Shown: positions 1 to 8,517, numbered from the stretch's first letter. The stretch is DNA of 64,000 bases from Colimorpha_A sp900556615 (GCA_963598415.1 CAVBUH010000043.1:62001-126000); one strand, 5' to 3'. Translations and numbers: made by a program. The notes: generated by a model not told the origin, from the letters alone.

Positions 1-51
1 CTGAAAAATGATGCATATCTATAAAAATTTTTCCCGAAGCTGAAATTAATA

Positions 52-80
52 TTGTAAAAACGAAGGAAATCTGCTATAAT
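52..80 (+). promoter_or_regulatory. Probable sigma-A promoter upstream of galactokinase gene
   Basis: TTGTAA at 52-57 and TATAAT at 75-80 are separated by 17 bp, 56 bp upstream of the first gene. A GGGGGAGG ribosome binding site follows at about 120-127. The promoter would drive the galactokinase gene and perhaps the ATPase gene behind it. Confidence 0.6.
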
Positions 81-135
81 GATATAATGAGAATTGATAT
101 AGCTTTTAAGACCGCGTAGCGGGGGAGGAATAATT

Positions 136-1422
136 ATGAAGACAGAGGAACTTGTTTCGAAAATCAACAAAGGAGAACTTGACGTACGTTTTGCGGAGCT
201 TTACGGAGAGCCTTTTGTTTCCGAACAGCGTAAAAGATACATAGATGCGATAAATGATTTTTCCGAGCTTTTCGGAAACGATAGAGATGTGAGATTATTC
301 TCTGTTCCCGGCAGAAGCGAAATATCGGGAAATCACACGGATCATAACCGAGGCTGTGTGATTGCGGCAGCGGTGAATCTTGATATTATTGCCGTTGCTT
401 CCGCAAATGATAAGGATACCGTCACTGTCAAGAGCAAAGGATTTCCAGCCGATACGGTAAGCTGTTTTCCCGATTCTCCGGAGAAAGCGCTGTTTTATAC
501 TTCCGGCTCGCTGCTCTCCGGCATATGTGCAGGCTTCCTGAAACGCGGATATAAGGTGCACGGATATGACGCTTATACGACTTCTGACGTACTCAAGGGC
601 TCCGGTATATCCTCCTCGGCGGCTTTTGAGGTAATGGTCGGCACCATAATGAATTATCTTTATAACGACAATGTAATATCTGCCCCGGAAATTGCGCAAA
701 TCGCGCAGTTTTCCGAGAACGTTTATTTTGGTAAGCCCTCCGGTCTTATGGATCAGACCGCCTGCGCGGTTGGCGGTTTTTCTTTTATAGATTTTGAAAA
801 TGCGGAAGCGGCAAAAATAGAAAAACTTGATTTTGATCTCAGCAGTGCGGGATACAGCCTTTGCATCACGAACACCGGAGGAAATCATGCCGATCTGAAC
901 GAGGATTATGCCTCTGTTCCCGCCGAAATGAAAGCGGTTGCCGCTGAATTTGGACGTCCGGTGCTTCGGGGACTTACCAAGGCAGAGCTTATTTCCCGTG
1001 CATCGTCTCTCCGGAAAAAGCTCGGAGACAGAGCCGTTTTACGCGCCTATCATTTTATCGATGAAAACGAGAGAGTGCAGAAGCAGGCGCAGGCGCTCAA
1101 GGACGGGAACCTTGACGGCTTTTTCAAAGGAGTAAAGGCTTCCGGCGAGTCGAGCTTTATGTGGCTTCAGAATGTATACACTACTAAGAATGTAGCGGAA
1201 CAGGGGCTTTCGCTGGCTCTTGCCGTTACGGAGTATGCCCTTTCCGGTACCGAGCGCACCTCGGCATGGAGGATACACGGCGGCGGTTTTGCCGGAACGA
1301 TACAGGCATTTGTTCCTGATGAAAACGTTGCCGCATATAAAAAAACAATGGAAACGGTTTTCGGAGACGCTTCCTGCGCAGTACTGAAGGTGCGCAGAGA
1401 GGGCGCTGCTGCTGTGGTTTGA
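136..1422 (+). CDS. galK: Galactokinase-like GHMP kinase
   Basis: GHMP-superfamily sugar kinase of 428 aa, expected to phosphorylate a sugar (galactose in the classical family) at C1 with ATP in the cytoplasm. Visible family motifs are the substrate signature PGRSEISGNHTDH (residues 58-70), the ATP-binding loop GSGISSSAA (155-163) and the C-terminal GGGFAGT (382-388). In classical galactokinases the first motif reads G-E-H-T-D-Y and its Glu contacts the sugar; here that position is Asn and the Tyr is His. The substrate may therefore differ, and the name rests on overall family resemblance. The start is the ATG behind a strong GGGGGAGG. No other Leloir gene (galT, galE) is next to it; the ATPase gene follows after 12 bp, probably in the same transcript. 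Confidence 0.82.
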   Translation: MKTEELVSKINKGELDVRFAELYGEPFVSEQRKRYIDAINDFSELFGNDRDVRLFSVPGRSEISGNHTDHNRGCVIAAAVNLDIIAVASANDKDTVTVKSKGFPADTVSCFPDSPEKALFYTSGSLLSGICAGFLKRGYKVHGYDAYTTSDVLKGSGISSSAAFEVMVGTIMNYLYNDNVISAPEIAQIAQFSENVYFGKPSGLMDQTACAVGGFSFIDFENAEAAKIEKLDFDLSSAGYSLCITNTGGNHADLNEDYASVPAEMKAVAAEFGRPVLRGLTKAELISRASSLRKKLGDRAVLRAYHFIDENERVQKQAQALKDGNLDGFFKGVKASGESSFMWLQNVYTTKNVAEQGLSLALAVTEYALSGTERTSAWRIHGGGFAGTIQAFVPDENVAAYKKTMETVFGDASCAVLKVRREGAAAVV

Positions 1423-1434
1423 TCCGGTGCCGAG

Positions 1435-3603
1435 ATGTATATAGAATCCATATATATTGTAAGCTTCGGAGGACTCAGCAATTTCGGGCTTGAGTTGTTT
1501 GACGGACTGAATATAATTGAGGGAAAAAACGAGTCGGGAAAAAGTACAATCAGCGATTTTATCCGTTTTATCTTTTACGGCTTTTCGGGAAAAGGAGACA
1601 GGGAGTATCACCTGAGCTTTTCCTCCGCTTCTGCGGAGGGGAGCGTAATCATCAACTGCGAAGGAAAGCGTTACCGCATAGAGCGCAGGCTTGCCGGGAC
1701 GCGGGAGGCGTTCGGGATTATCGATCTTGACGACGGCAGAAGGTGCTTTGAGGGAAAGGTTCCCGGAGAGGTGTTCTTCCGGCTGCCCGAAAAGCTGTTT
1801 ACCTGTACGGTCTTCGTGGGGCAGACGTCGGGAAGAAAAATAAACGGCAGAGAGACCTCCGAAGCGGTTGAGAATCTTCTATTTTCTGCCGATGAGACGG
1901 TAAGTGTAAAAAAATCTCTTCAGCTTCTGGATAAGTCGAGAACCGAGCTTCGTTATAAAAACAAAAAGGGCGGAAGAATAGCCGAGCTTGACGATGAAAT
2001 ATCGGAGCTTAACGAAAAGCTGATATCGGCTTCCCGGACAAGCAGTGAGATTATATCTCTTGAGGGTAGCATAGAGGAACTCAAAAAGAAACTGAAATCG
2101 GAAGAGTGTCAGGTAGAAAAGCTTAAAAAAGACCTTGACGGCTTTGAACTGCTTGAAATACGCAGAAGAAACAAGAAGCTGAAAGAGCTTGAAAGAAAAT
2201 ACCGTGAGATTGTAACGGAGACGGATGTTTTCAGAAGAGAAAACACAAGAGGCGGTTTTTTCCCCGATAAAAATTATCTTCAAAGTCTCAGGGACTGCGG
2301 AGAAGAGATTGCGCGCGCTGACGCCAGAGTTAGAGAAGTAAAGGGCGAGCTTGAAGCTCTCAACAGAGAGGTAAAAATAAGGGAAGCAGACAGAGAAAGC
2401 CTTGCCGAACGGCAAAGCAGGGAAAAAGCCCGTCTTTCCTCTAAACGCAGTATTGCGATTTCGGCGGCAGTTATTTGTTTTTTGTTATTTATTGTCTCGG
2501 TATCTGCAGCGGTGCTGATGTTCCTTGGGAAAAGCTACGGTATGGGAACTGTGATTTCGATTGTTGCGGCGCTTATGTTCGGAGGAATGGTCACGGGACT
2601 TGTTTTTTCGTCCCGGTATCTCTCCGAAAGGAAAAGGCTTGAAAGCGATGAAGAAAACCGTGAGGATATTTTTCTTGCGAAGCTCGACTATATAAGAAAC
2701 GATCTTGAAAAGGCAAACGGCGAAAAGCTTAAATTTAAAACGATGCTCGACGATCTTTGCGGAAAATGGGAAATAACTCCTTCCGCTAAATCGTTTGAGG
2801 AGCTTAAAGCGGTGCTTGACCGAGACGGCGAGCTTGCAAGAGAAACCGAAAGGCGCCGTGTGGCTTATGTGAATCTGAAGAGCGAGGCGGAGGAAAAAAG
2901 CGCTTATGAACCGGAGGACGATGGAGCGGAAATTGTTCTGCCGAAGGGCTTTGATCCAAAGGAGTCCAAACGCAGACATAGTTTTCTTTCGGCAAAGATA
3001 AAGCTTGATACAGAGAAGCTTCATAAAGATGAGATACGGCTGGCACAGCTTACCGCCGTCGAAGCTCTTCCTGCGGAGCTGCTTGAGAAAATAACGGCTC
3101 TTCAATATGAGAGGGAAGCTCTTTCCGAAAAATGTGACGCTTATGTAATGGCGTATGAGAAGCTTGAGGAAGCGAGCCTTAAGATGCGTGCCGCCATATC
3201 CCCGAAGCTTTCCGAGACGGCGGGAACTCTTATGAGTGCTGTAACGAACGGAAAATATCCGGAAATAGGAGTGGATAGCGTTTTTTCGCTTACCTTCCGT
3301 CCCGAAACCGGAAACGGTGGAAGGATGACGAAGGGAGAAGAATTTATGAGCGCCGGTACTTCCGATGCCGCATACGTGAGTCTCCGCCTTGCGCTGGCAA
3401 CGCTGATCTGCGGGGCTGATCGGCTTCCTCCTATGATTTTCGACGAAAGCTTTTCGCGTCTTGATGATGAAAGGCTTGGAAATATGCTGAAGCTTCTTGC
3501 GGCAAGCCGATCCCAGATTATTCTTCTGTCTTCTCTCAGCAGAGAGGCGGAACTTGCCGGCGCCGACGGGAAAATAAAATTCAGCGCCGTGAAGCTCGGT
3601 TGA
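1435..3603 (+). CDS. SMC/RecF-like ATPase of the YhaN type, with two membrane segments
   Basis: ABC-type ATPase of 722 aa with split nucleotide-binding halves. The Walker A GKNESGKST lies at residues 30-38 in an N-terminal RecF/SMC-like domain (FGGLSNFGLELFDGLNIIEG). Charged Glu/Lys-rich coiled coils run over roughly 170-330 and 400-600. The Walker B and D-loop MIFDESFSRLD lies near residue 665, followed by a switch-like QIILLSS. Between the coils are two hydrophobic stretches (about 340-362 and 368-395), as in YhaN-type proteins and unlike SbcC or RecN. No SbcD/YhaM-like nuclease gene is adjacent. The family is linked by similarity to DNA metabolism or repair; the exact role here is unknown. 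It starts 12 bp after the kinase gene, and the recA region follows. Confidence 0.8.
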   Translation: MYIESIYIVSFGGLSNFGLELFDGLNIIEGKNESGKSTISDFIRFIFYGFSGKGDREYHLSFSSASAEGSVIINCEGKRYRIERRLAGTREAFGIIDLDDGRRCFEGKVPGEVFFRLPEKLFTCTVFVGQTSGRKINGRETSEAVENLLFSADETVSVKKSLQLLDKSRTELRYKNKKGGRIAELDDEISELNEKLISASRTSSEIISLEGSIEELKKKLKSEECQVEKLKKDLDGFELLEIRRRNKKLKELERKYREIVTETDVFRRENTRGGFFPDKNYLQSLRDCGEEIARADARVREVKGELEALNREVKIREADRESLAERQSREKARLSSKRSIAISAAVICFLLFIVSVSAAVLMFLGKSYGMGTVISIVAALMFGGMVTGLVFSSRYLSERKRLESDEENREDIFLAKLDYIRNDLEKANGEKLKFKTMLDDLCGKWEITPSAKSFEELKAVLDRDGELARETERRRVAYVNLKSEAEEKSAYEPEDDGAEIVLPKGFDPKESKRRHSFLSAKIKLDTEKLHKDEIRLAQLTAVEALPAELLEKITALQYEREALSEKCDAYVMAYEKLEEASLKMRAAISPKLSETAGTLMSAVTNGKYPEIGVDSVFSLTFRPETGNGGRMTKGEEFMSAGTSDAAYVSLRLALATLICGADRLPPMIFDESFSRLDDERLGNMLKLLAASRSQIILLSSLSREAELAGADGKIKFSAVKLG

Positions 3604-3678
3604 CTTTTGGCGCGAGGTATGATAGAATAGACGGCAGACCGCCGTAAGAAAATATCTCTTTACGAAAGGAATCTCGTA

Positions 3679-4227
3679 ATGAATCGGTTTTCCGAAGATC
3701 GGGAAAGCAGCTGCTGCTTTTCCGGACACCGAGCTCTTACACCGCAGGAAATGGAGAAGGCGGCATTAAAGATTACTGAATTGCTGCCCGGTTTTATTGC
3801 GGAAGGAATTACACATTTCTATGCCGGAGGCGCGCTTGGCTTTGATCTTGCAGCATCGGTGACGGTGGTCAACCATAAACAGACCTATCCTGGAATCAAA
3901 CTGACGCTTGCGCTTCCCTGCCGCAATCATATGGTCAGATGGCGCAGGATAGATGCGGAGCTTTTCCGCAGAGTTATTTCCCGTGCCGACGAGGTGGTTT
4001 ATGTCAGCGAGGAATATTCCCGCGGCTGTATGCAGCTTCGCAATCGGTATATGGTTGACAGAAGTTCTGTCTGTATATGCTGGCTTGCGGCGGAAAGCGG
4101 AGGAACCTTCAATACGGTTTCTTATGCGAAAAAACAGGGGATAAAAGTATTAAATCTGTCTTCGGGCTATAACGGGGAACAGATGGGATTTGATTTTAAC
4201 GGCAAGACGCCGGGGAGGAATTTTTGA
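3679..4227 (+). CDS. SLOG-family (YpsA/DUF1273-like) protein
   Basis: Protein of 182 aa with a Rossmann-like SLOG fold typical of YpsA/DUF1273 proteins. An opening CCFSGHRAL is followed by a glycine-rich FYAGGALGFDLAA loop (about residues 50-62), then ALPCRNH, a central YSRGCMQLRNRYMVDRS and a late AAESGGTFNTVSYA loop. SLOG domains are believed to bind nucleotides or nucleotide-derived ligands; no enzymatic reaction is established for this branch. ATG 3679 is preceded by AAAGGA. The stop overlaps the start of the next gene (ATGA at 4224-4227), so the two are translationally coupled. The gene sits between a YhaN-like ATPase and recA. Confidence 0.8.
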   Translation: MNRFSEDRESSCCFSGHRALTPQEMEKAALKITELLPGFIAEGITHFYAGGALGFDLAASVTVVNHKQTYPGIKLTLALPCRNHMVRWRRIDAELFRRVISRADEVVYVSEEYSRGCMQLRNRYMVDRSSVCICWLAAESGGTFNTVSYAKKQGIKVLNLSSGYNGEQMGFDFNGKTPGRNF

Positions 4228-4835
4228 TGAGAAAAAGATATGCGGGTTCTGTTATATCGGCGGTGCTTGTGCTTTGCTTCGTTTTTTCTTCGTTTGTCTC
4301 CTGCTCGCCGCCGCTTAAGATCAGTGATGAGGAAGCTGTGAAGGTCTTAACGGAGCTTGTTCCGAAGTCATATGATATCAATGTTATTTTCTTCGGCAGT
4401 GGCCTTCCCGCAGTGGAAGAAGCCTATGAAGAGGAGCATGCCTCTACGGCATATTTCAAAGTCAAGGAGGACTGCGGTTATTCCTCTGTTAATGATATAA
4501 AAGAGGCTGCGGAGAAGGTCTATTCGTCGCGTTATCTTGAAGGCGTGTATGTGGCGGCGTTTCAGGGGGTTACCGCGGAAAGCTCGGACGGAATGGTCGA
4601 TATGTCGCTCAGTGCAAGGTATAAGGAGATCGGCGGAGAACTTATGGTTAATGTTTCTGCCGATGTTAAGAATATCAGAGAACAGCTTTCGGTTGTTTCT
4701 GCTGAGGTGACGAAAAAAACATCAAAATATGTGATTGTGTCGGCAACGGTAACCGAGGACGGAAAAGAATTAGTTATGGATATTTATCTTACGCTTGAAA
4801 ACGGTGTTTGGCTTCTTGACAGCCCGACATACTGA
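4224..4835 (+). CDS. Putative lipoprotein, unknown function
   Basis: Protein of 203 aa that I cannot assign to a known family. The N-terminus is a lipoprotein signal: basic MRKRYAG, a hydrophobic stretch, then a lipobox ending in Cys26 (SFVSC). The mature part is mixed alpha/beta with repeated short beta-like segments (VIVSATVTEDGKELVMDIYLTLENGVW), suggesting a small outward-facing membrane-anchored domain. The start overlaps the SLOG gene stop by 4 bp and recA begins 39 bp downstream, so it belongs to the same transcription unit. Confidence 0.7.
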   Translation: MMRKRYAGSVISAVLVLCFVFSSFVSCSPPLKISDEEAVKVLTELVPKSYDINVIFFGSGLPAVEEAYEEEHASTAYFKVKEDCGYSSVNDIKEAAEKVYSSRYLEGVYVAAFQGVTAESSDGMVDMSLSARYKEIGGELMVNVSADVKNIREQLSVVSAEVTKKTSKYVIVSATVTEDGKELVMDIYLTLENGVWLLDSPTY

Positions 4836-4874
4836 TGTAACTTAGTAATATTAGAGAAAGGAATTTTTATCGAT

Positions 4875-5981
4875 ATGAAAGCTGCAAAAACAAAGAAGCC
4901 GGTTGAGATGCCGGAGAATGACGAAGAAAAAAAGAAAGCGCTTGACGTTGCCATATCCCAAATAACCAAAACATACGGCAAGGGTTCTATTATGAAGCTT
5001 GGGCAGAATGCCGCGATGAGCGTAAGTGCAATCCCGACGGGTTCTCTTACTCTTGACCTTGCGCTGGGAATAGGCGGGGTGCCGAGAGGAAGAATTGTTG
5101 AGATTTTCGGACCGGAATCCTCCGGAAAAACCACGATAGCGCTTCACATTGCTGCGGAAGCCCAGAAAAAAGGCGGGGTTGCCGCGTTTGTTGACGCGGA
5201 ACATGCGCTCGATCCGGTTTATGCCAAGGCGCTCGGCGTCGATATTGACAATTTGCTCGTTTCACAGCCTGACAGCGGCGAGCAGGCGCTTGAGATTACG
5301 GAAGCGCTTGTAAGATCCGGAGCAGTTGATGTGCTGGTGGTGGATTCTGTGGCGGCACTTGTTCCCCAGCAGGAGATAGACGGCGATATGGGCGCTTCTC
5401 ATGTCGGCGTGCAGGCAAGGCTTATGTCGCAGGCGCTTCGTAAGCTTTCGGGTTCCATATCAAAGTCTAACGCGGTCGTTATTTTTATCAACCAGCTTCG
5501 TGAGAAGGTAGGGGTTATGTACGGAAATCCCGAAACGACGACAGGAGGCCGTGCGCTGAAATTCTATGCGTCGGTCAGAATAGATATCAGAAAATCTGAG
5601 ACGCTCAAGAATGGGACCGAATCCTATGGAAGTCATACAAAATGTAAGGTGGTAAAAAACAAGGTTGCTCCCCCCTTCAGAGTTGCGGAATTTGATATTC
5701 TCTACGGTAAGGGAATCTGCAAATCCGGAGAAGTGCTTGATCTCGGCGTGGAGCTCGGTATAGTGGAAAAGGGCGGATCGTGGTTCTCCTATGAAGGATC
5801 ACGTCTCGGTCAGGGAAGAGAAAATGCAAAGAAATTCCTTGAGGATAATCCCGAACTTCTTGAAGAAATTGAAAAAAAGGTCAAGGAAAAGCGCGATCAG
5901 ATAAGCGGTATGATTTCCGATGAGCTTGACGATGACGGGAATGACGATCCTGACGATGAAGATGACGGCTTTGAAGAATGA
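4875..5981 (+). CDS. recA: Recombinase RecA
   Basis: ATP-dependent strand-exchange protein of homologous recombination and SOS co-protease, 368 aa. The Walker A GPESSGKTT is near residue 78, followed by the characteristic FVDAEHALDP, the DNA-binding loop region GDMGASHVGVQARLMSQALRKL and FINQLREKVGVMYGNPETTTGGRALKFYASVR. The C-terminal tail is strongly acidic, ending DDDGNDDPDDEDDGFEE, as in many RecA proteins, where it restrains DNA binding. The N-terminus has a Lys/Glu-rich extension (KTKKPVEMPENDEEKKKA) before the core. recX overlaps its stop codon. I did not see a recognisable LexA box directly upstream. Confidence 0.97.
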   Translation: MKAAKTKKPVEMPENDEEKKKALDVAISQITKTYGKGSIMKLGQNAAMSVSAIPTGSLTLDLALGIGGVPRGRIVEIFGPESSGKTTIALHIAAEAQKKGGVAAFVDAEHALDPVYAKALGVDIDNLLVSQPDSGEQALEITEALVRSGAVDVLVVDSVAALVPQQEIDGDMGASHVGVQARLMSQALRKLSGSISKSNAVVIFINQLREKVGVMYGNPETTTGGRALKFYASVRIDIRKSETLKNGTESYGSHTKCKVVKNKVAPPFRVAEFDILYGKGICKSGEVLDLGVELGIVEKGGSWFSYEGSRLGQGRENAKKFLEDNPELLEEIEKKVKEKRDQISGMISDELDDDGNDDPDDEDDGFEE

Positions 5982-6481
5982 CCGGAAACCGAAAAAGAAC
6001 GAGAAAGGTGCCTGATGATCCGGCAAGGGCTTATAGCGCGGCGCTTAAGACCGCAATGAACATTGTGTCGTACAAGGATAATACCGAGAGAACGCTGTAC
6101 AGAAAGCTTTCAGAGAGGGGATATCAGGCAGATACAGTTGAAGCTGTTGTCGAGTTCATGAGATCAAAGGGTTATGTGGACGATGGGCGTATGCTGCTGC
6201 ATACCGCGAGAAATCTTGCGCTTGTGAAGCTGTATGGGAAGGCGCGTATCAGAAACGAGCTTTCTCTGAAGGGCTTTGACCGTGAAACGCTGGATTCTCT
6301 TGATTGGAGCGGAGAAGAGTTGTGCGATATTGACTTCACGGAGATTTGTCTTAAGCTTCTGAAAAAACGCGGCGGGGAAAGAAATGAAAAGAATTATGCA
6401 TACCTGCGGCGATACGGTCACACTTCCTCGGATATAAAAGCCGCATATACCGCTCTCAACGACGTGGAAAAGAAGGATTAG
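5978..6481 (+). CDS. recX: Regulatory protein RecX
   Basis: RecX family protein of 167 aa, a modulator that binds RecA filaments. It has the expected three-helix repeat character: ALKTAMNIVSYKDNTERTLYRKLSERGY (repeat 1), VVEFMRSKGYVDDGRMLLHTARNLA (repeat 2) and KLYGKARIRNELSLKGFDRETL (repeat 3). The ATG overlaps the recA stop codon (ATGA), giving direct translational coupling; recA-recX is a classical pair. Confidence 0.9.
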   Translation: MTGNRKRTRKVPDDPARAYSAALKTAMNIVSYKDNTERTLYRKLSERGYQADTVEAVVEFMRSKGYVDDGRMLLHTARNLALVKLYGKARIRNELSLKGFDRETLDSLDWSGEELCDIDFTEICLKLLKKRGGERNEKNYAYLRRYGHTSSDIKAAYTALNDVEKKD

Positions 6482-6483
6482 CT

Positions 6484-6664
6484 GATTGTAGTAAAAGTTA
6501 ACGATTTATAATAAAAGATCGATATATAATCTGTTTTTTTACGGCTTTGCCGGCGAAAAAACACCTTTCAGGCGAGCCAAATGAGTCCGCGCACCGAGGA
6601 AGCGGTGATAAGTGCATATCCCCGTCGCGCGGTTCTCAATTGTAAAACGCAGTTTTACAATTGA
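6484..6664 (+). repeat. Interspersed repeat family B, copy 1
   Basis: About 180 bp of non-coding DNA sharing long blocks with 30176-30378 (inverted) and part of 44584-44822. Shared blocks include GATTTATAATAAAA, ACGGCTTTGCCG, AAAACACCTTT and GAGTCCGC. The right end carries a perfect inverted repeat CAATTGTAAAAC / GTTTTACAATTG with a 3-nt spacer (6641-6664). It separates recX from the TSCPD gene. Confidence 0.8.
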
Positions 6665-6698
6665 CTGGAAGAGAATTATAATATGGAGGTATAAATTT

Positions 6699-6956
6699 AT
6701 GGCGGAGTTTTCATATAAAACAAGCGGTACTTGTTCAAGAGAGATTCATTTTGAGCTTGATGAGGAAAAGAAACTGAGAAATGTAAGTTTTGTCGGCGGC
6801 TGTAACGGAAATCTTCAGGGAGTTTCAAGACTTATCGAGGGAATGGATGCTGAGGAAGTAATAAAACGCTGTTCGGGAATAAAATGCGGATTTAAGGAAA
6901 CATCCTGTCCGGATCAGCTTTCCAAAGCAATTCAAAAGGCTCTTGAGAGTGACTGA
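6699..6956 (+). CDS. TSCPD-domain (TIGR03905-type) small protein
   Basis: Protein of 85 aa. It has the conserved small-domain pattern of the TSCPD family (YKTSGTCSREIHFELDE, SFVGGCNGNLQGVSRLIEGM) and ends with GIKCGFKETSCPDQLSKAI, the CPDQL motif that names the family. The TSCPD domain also occurs at the end of some ribonucleotide reductases; the function of the free-standing protein is not known. The start is ATG 6699 because GGAGG lies at 6685-6689; a longer reading from 6612 would run into the upstream repeat. Confidence 0.8.
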   Translation: MAEFSYKTSGTCSREIHFELDEEKKLRNVSFVGGCNGNLQGVSRLIEGMDAEEVIKRCSGIKCGFKETSCPDQLSKAIQKALESD

Positions 6957-7236
6957 AAAAACGAAGTTGATTTGCTGTAATTCTATGAGGCATACATTTG
7001 TGCTGTAAGAAGTGTTTTCGGTATTGAGCGGTTGGTAAGGCTGATACAGAAGTAAAATCTTTTCGGTGCTTTTTCAATCATGGATAGACAGCGGGGATAT
7101 ATGACTTTATCTGCTATGAAAGGTTTGGGGATTAGGCTGAAATTTAAAAGGTATATACGATAACGGATAATAGGATTATTTTGTATTGAACGTTTGCACA
7201 TTAATGAAATAAAATTCTAAAGCCGAGAGAAGATAT

Positions 7237-7725
7237 ATGAAAAAATATATATTAAATCCTATATGTATGTTTTTTATAGGCGCAATACTGGGTGTCTTAT
7301 CGAAATTATTTGATATTCACACCGAAATATTAGGCAATATATTTTCGGAATTTGCAATTTGGATATTGCTGGGTGTATTAATATCCATTTATAGTGACAG
7401 TAAAAAACGTGCAATGATAAATATATTGCCATTTTGTATCGGAATGCTTTTAGCGTACTATATAACAGCGCATGTTACTCATTCGGTTTATGGTTGGAAT
7501 TTTATTAAGGGCTGGATCGTGTTTGCCTTTGCTTCTCCGTTGTTTGCCTATTTTACTTGGATGTCAAAGGAAAAAGGAATACTACCGGTAATGATTCGAT
7601 TGGGAATTACCGGAATATCTGTATTCTGCAGTTTGTTTTTATTTACTGTCAACATATTTGATTTAGTAATCAATTTAGCATTAGTCTACTTTTTATTTTT
7701 TCAAAAAATAAAAAGAATTCGTTGA
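7237..7725 (+). CDS. Multi-pass membrane protein, unknown function (DUF6518-like)
   Basis: Very hydrophobic protein of 162 aa with about five membrane segments (roughly residues 8-25, 35-55, 62-82, 95-112 and 122-158) and short charged loops. The arrangement resembles small uncharacterised membrane proteins such as DUF6518, but I see no decisive motif. The gene is clearly more AT-rich than its neighbours (many ATA, TTA and TTT codons), which suggests later acquisition. The start has only a weak purine-rich region (GAGAGAAG). A hairpin followed by T residues lies just downstream. Confidence 0.55.
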   Translation: MKKYILNPICMFFIGAILGVLSKLFDIHTEILGNIFSEFAIWILLGVLISIYSDSKKRAMINILPFCIGMLLAYYITAHVTHSVYGWNFIKGWIVFAFASPLFAYFTWMSKEKGILPVMIRLGITGISVFCSLFLFTVNIFDLVINLALVYFLFFQKIKRIR

Positions 7726-7765
7726 AATTGTTTTAAAAATCAAAAAATACTGAGATTTTGAGATT

Positions 7766-7830
7766 GCTGAATGTAAGCAAACACGGTTCTGAAGAATCGT
7801 GCTGTGTATACATTCAGTTGTCTTTTTTGG
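7766..7830 (+). terminator. Probable hairpin terminator after the membrane protein gene
   Basis: An inverted repeat pairs GAATGTA with TACATTC around an inner CACGGTTC/GAATCGTG stem, followed by TTGTCTTTTTT. It lies 45 bp after the stop of the AT-rich membrane protein gene. Confidence 0.55.
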
Positions 7831-7833
7831 GAT

Positions 7834-7963
7834 ATGAGGCGATTCATCTATGATGGAGGCAATCCGCTAAATGATGATTGGCAGATAAGGCGCAGCAGAT
7901 TCCGTGAACCTGCTTTTCGGCGAGGGGGCAAAGCCCATACTTGACGGACTTTATGCTGAGTAG
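7834..7963 (+). pseudogene. Possible frameshifted remnant of a small gene
   Basis: Frame one reads from ATG 7834 through RFREPAFRRGG and then fails. Shifting by one base in the run of five Gs at 7924-7928 gives a natural-looking ending KPILDGLYAE and stop at 7961-7963. AGGAGG follows at 7971-7976, as if another gene once began there. No family can be named with confidence, and the match may be chance. The remaining DNA up to 8092 shows nothing I can assign. Confidence 0.25.
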
Positions 7964-8092
7964 ATGATATAGGAGGAATGGCGAACGTCAAACAGTTGAT
8001 CGCGCGGAGGCATAGAGGTGAAAGAATTGTATGAATAATTTGTAAATTATTTACTTTTGCGCCTTTAGAATAAAATAAAATGAAAAAAACTC

Positions 8093-8121
8093 TTGCAATT
8101 ATAAGAAGAATCATATATAAT
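8093..8121 (+). promoter_or_regulatory. Promoter of the S10-spc-alpha ribosomal operon
   Basis: TTGCAA at 8093-8098 and TATAAT at 8116-8121 are spaced by exactly 17 bp, in AT-rich DNA. The expected transcription start near 8128 leaves a leader of about 390 nt before rpsJ. Confidence 0.75.
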
Positions 8122-8127
8122 AGAAAG

Positions 8128-8517
8128 GCTTGATGTGCGTTGAAGCGAAAGGTTGCCCGGGGACGGACGGTTCAGTCCAGCGGGGGAATTTTCGTGGAGT
8201 ATGTCCGATGTCAGGAAAGATTTTTGTCAAGGAAACCGTTTGTCCCTTTTCGGACAAGCCGAGAAATCTTGCCAAGGTCTGACCGGGACAGCAAACGGGC
8301 GATAGAGAATCGGAACTGTGTTTTTGCTTTTGAGCAGAAGCGGCATACGGGCTCACGGTATGCTTTTTCCGAAAAAACCGTATTACGGAGTGCACGTGAC
8401 GCGGTGATTTCGGGTTTCATTTATGCCGGATGAAGAAACACCCGGCTAAGTGTTCGGATTTTCGCCCCATTTAATTACTACATCTACATCGGCAATAATT
8501 AAAAGGAGGCAAAACAA
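8128..8517 (+). promoter_or_regulatory. Long structured 5' leader of the S10 operon
   Basis: The untranslated stretch between the promoter and rpsJ is rich in inverted repeats. A long nested stem pairs AAGATTT (8217-8223) with AAATCTT (about 8264-8270), enclosing TTGTCC/GGACAA. A GCATAC/GTATGC hairpin (8343-8363) is followed by five Ts, resembling an attenuator. Downstream CCGTAT (about 8378-8383) could instead pair with the ATACGG of that hairpin, giving a competing fold. S10 leaders in other bacteria mediate autoregulation (by L4 in E. coli); that role here is inference. The 97-codon reading frame from TTG 8140 has no ribosome binding site and no recognisable product. Confidence 0.55.

Noticed and set aside
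2485..3729. 414-codon minus-strand frame opposite the YhaN-type ATPase
   Set aside because: Arg/Lys/Phe-rich composition typical of an antisense shadow of a coiled-coil gene; no motif, no start signal.
8140..8433. 97-codon frame from TTG in the S10 leader
   Set aside because: No ribosome binding site, no recognisable family, lies in a strongly structured leader; the opposite strand also has open frames, as expected from composition.
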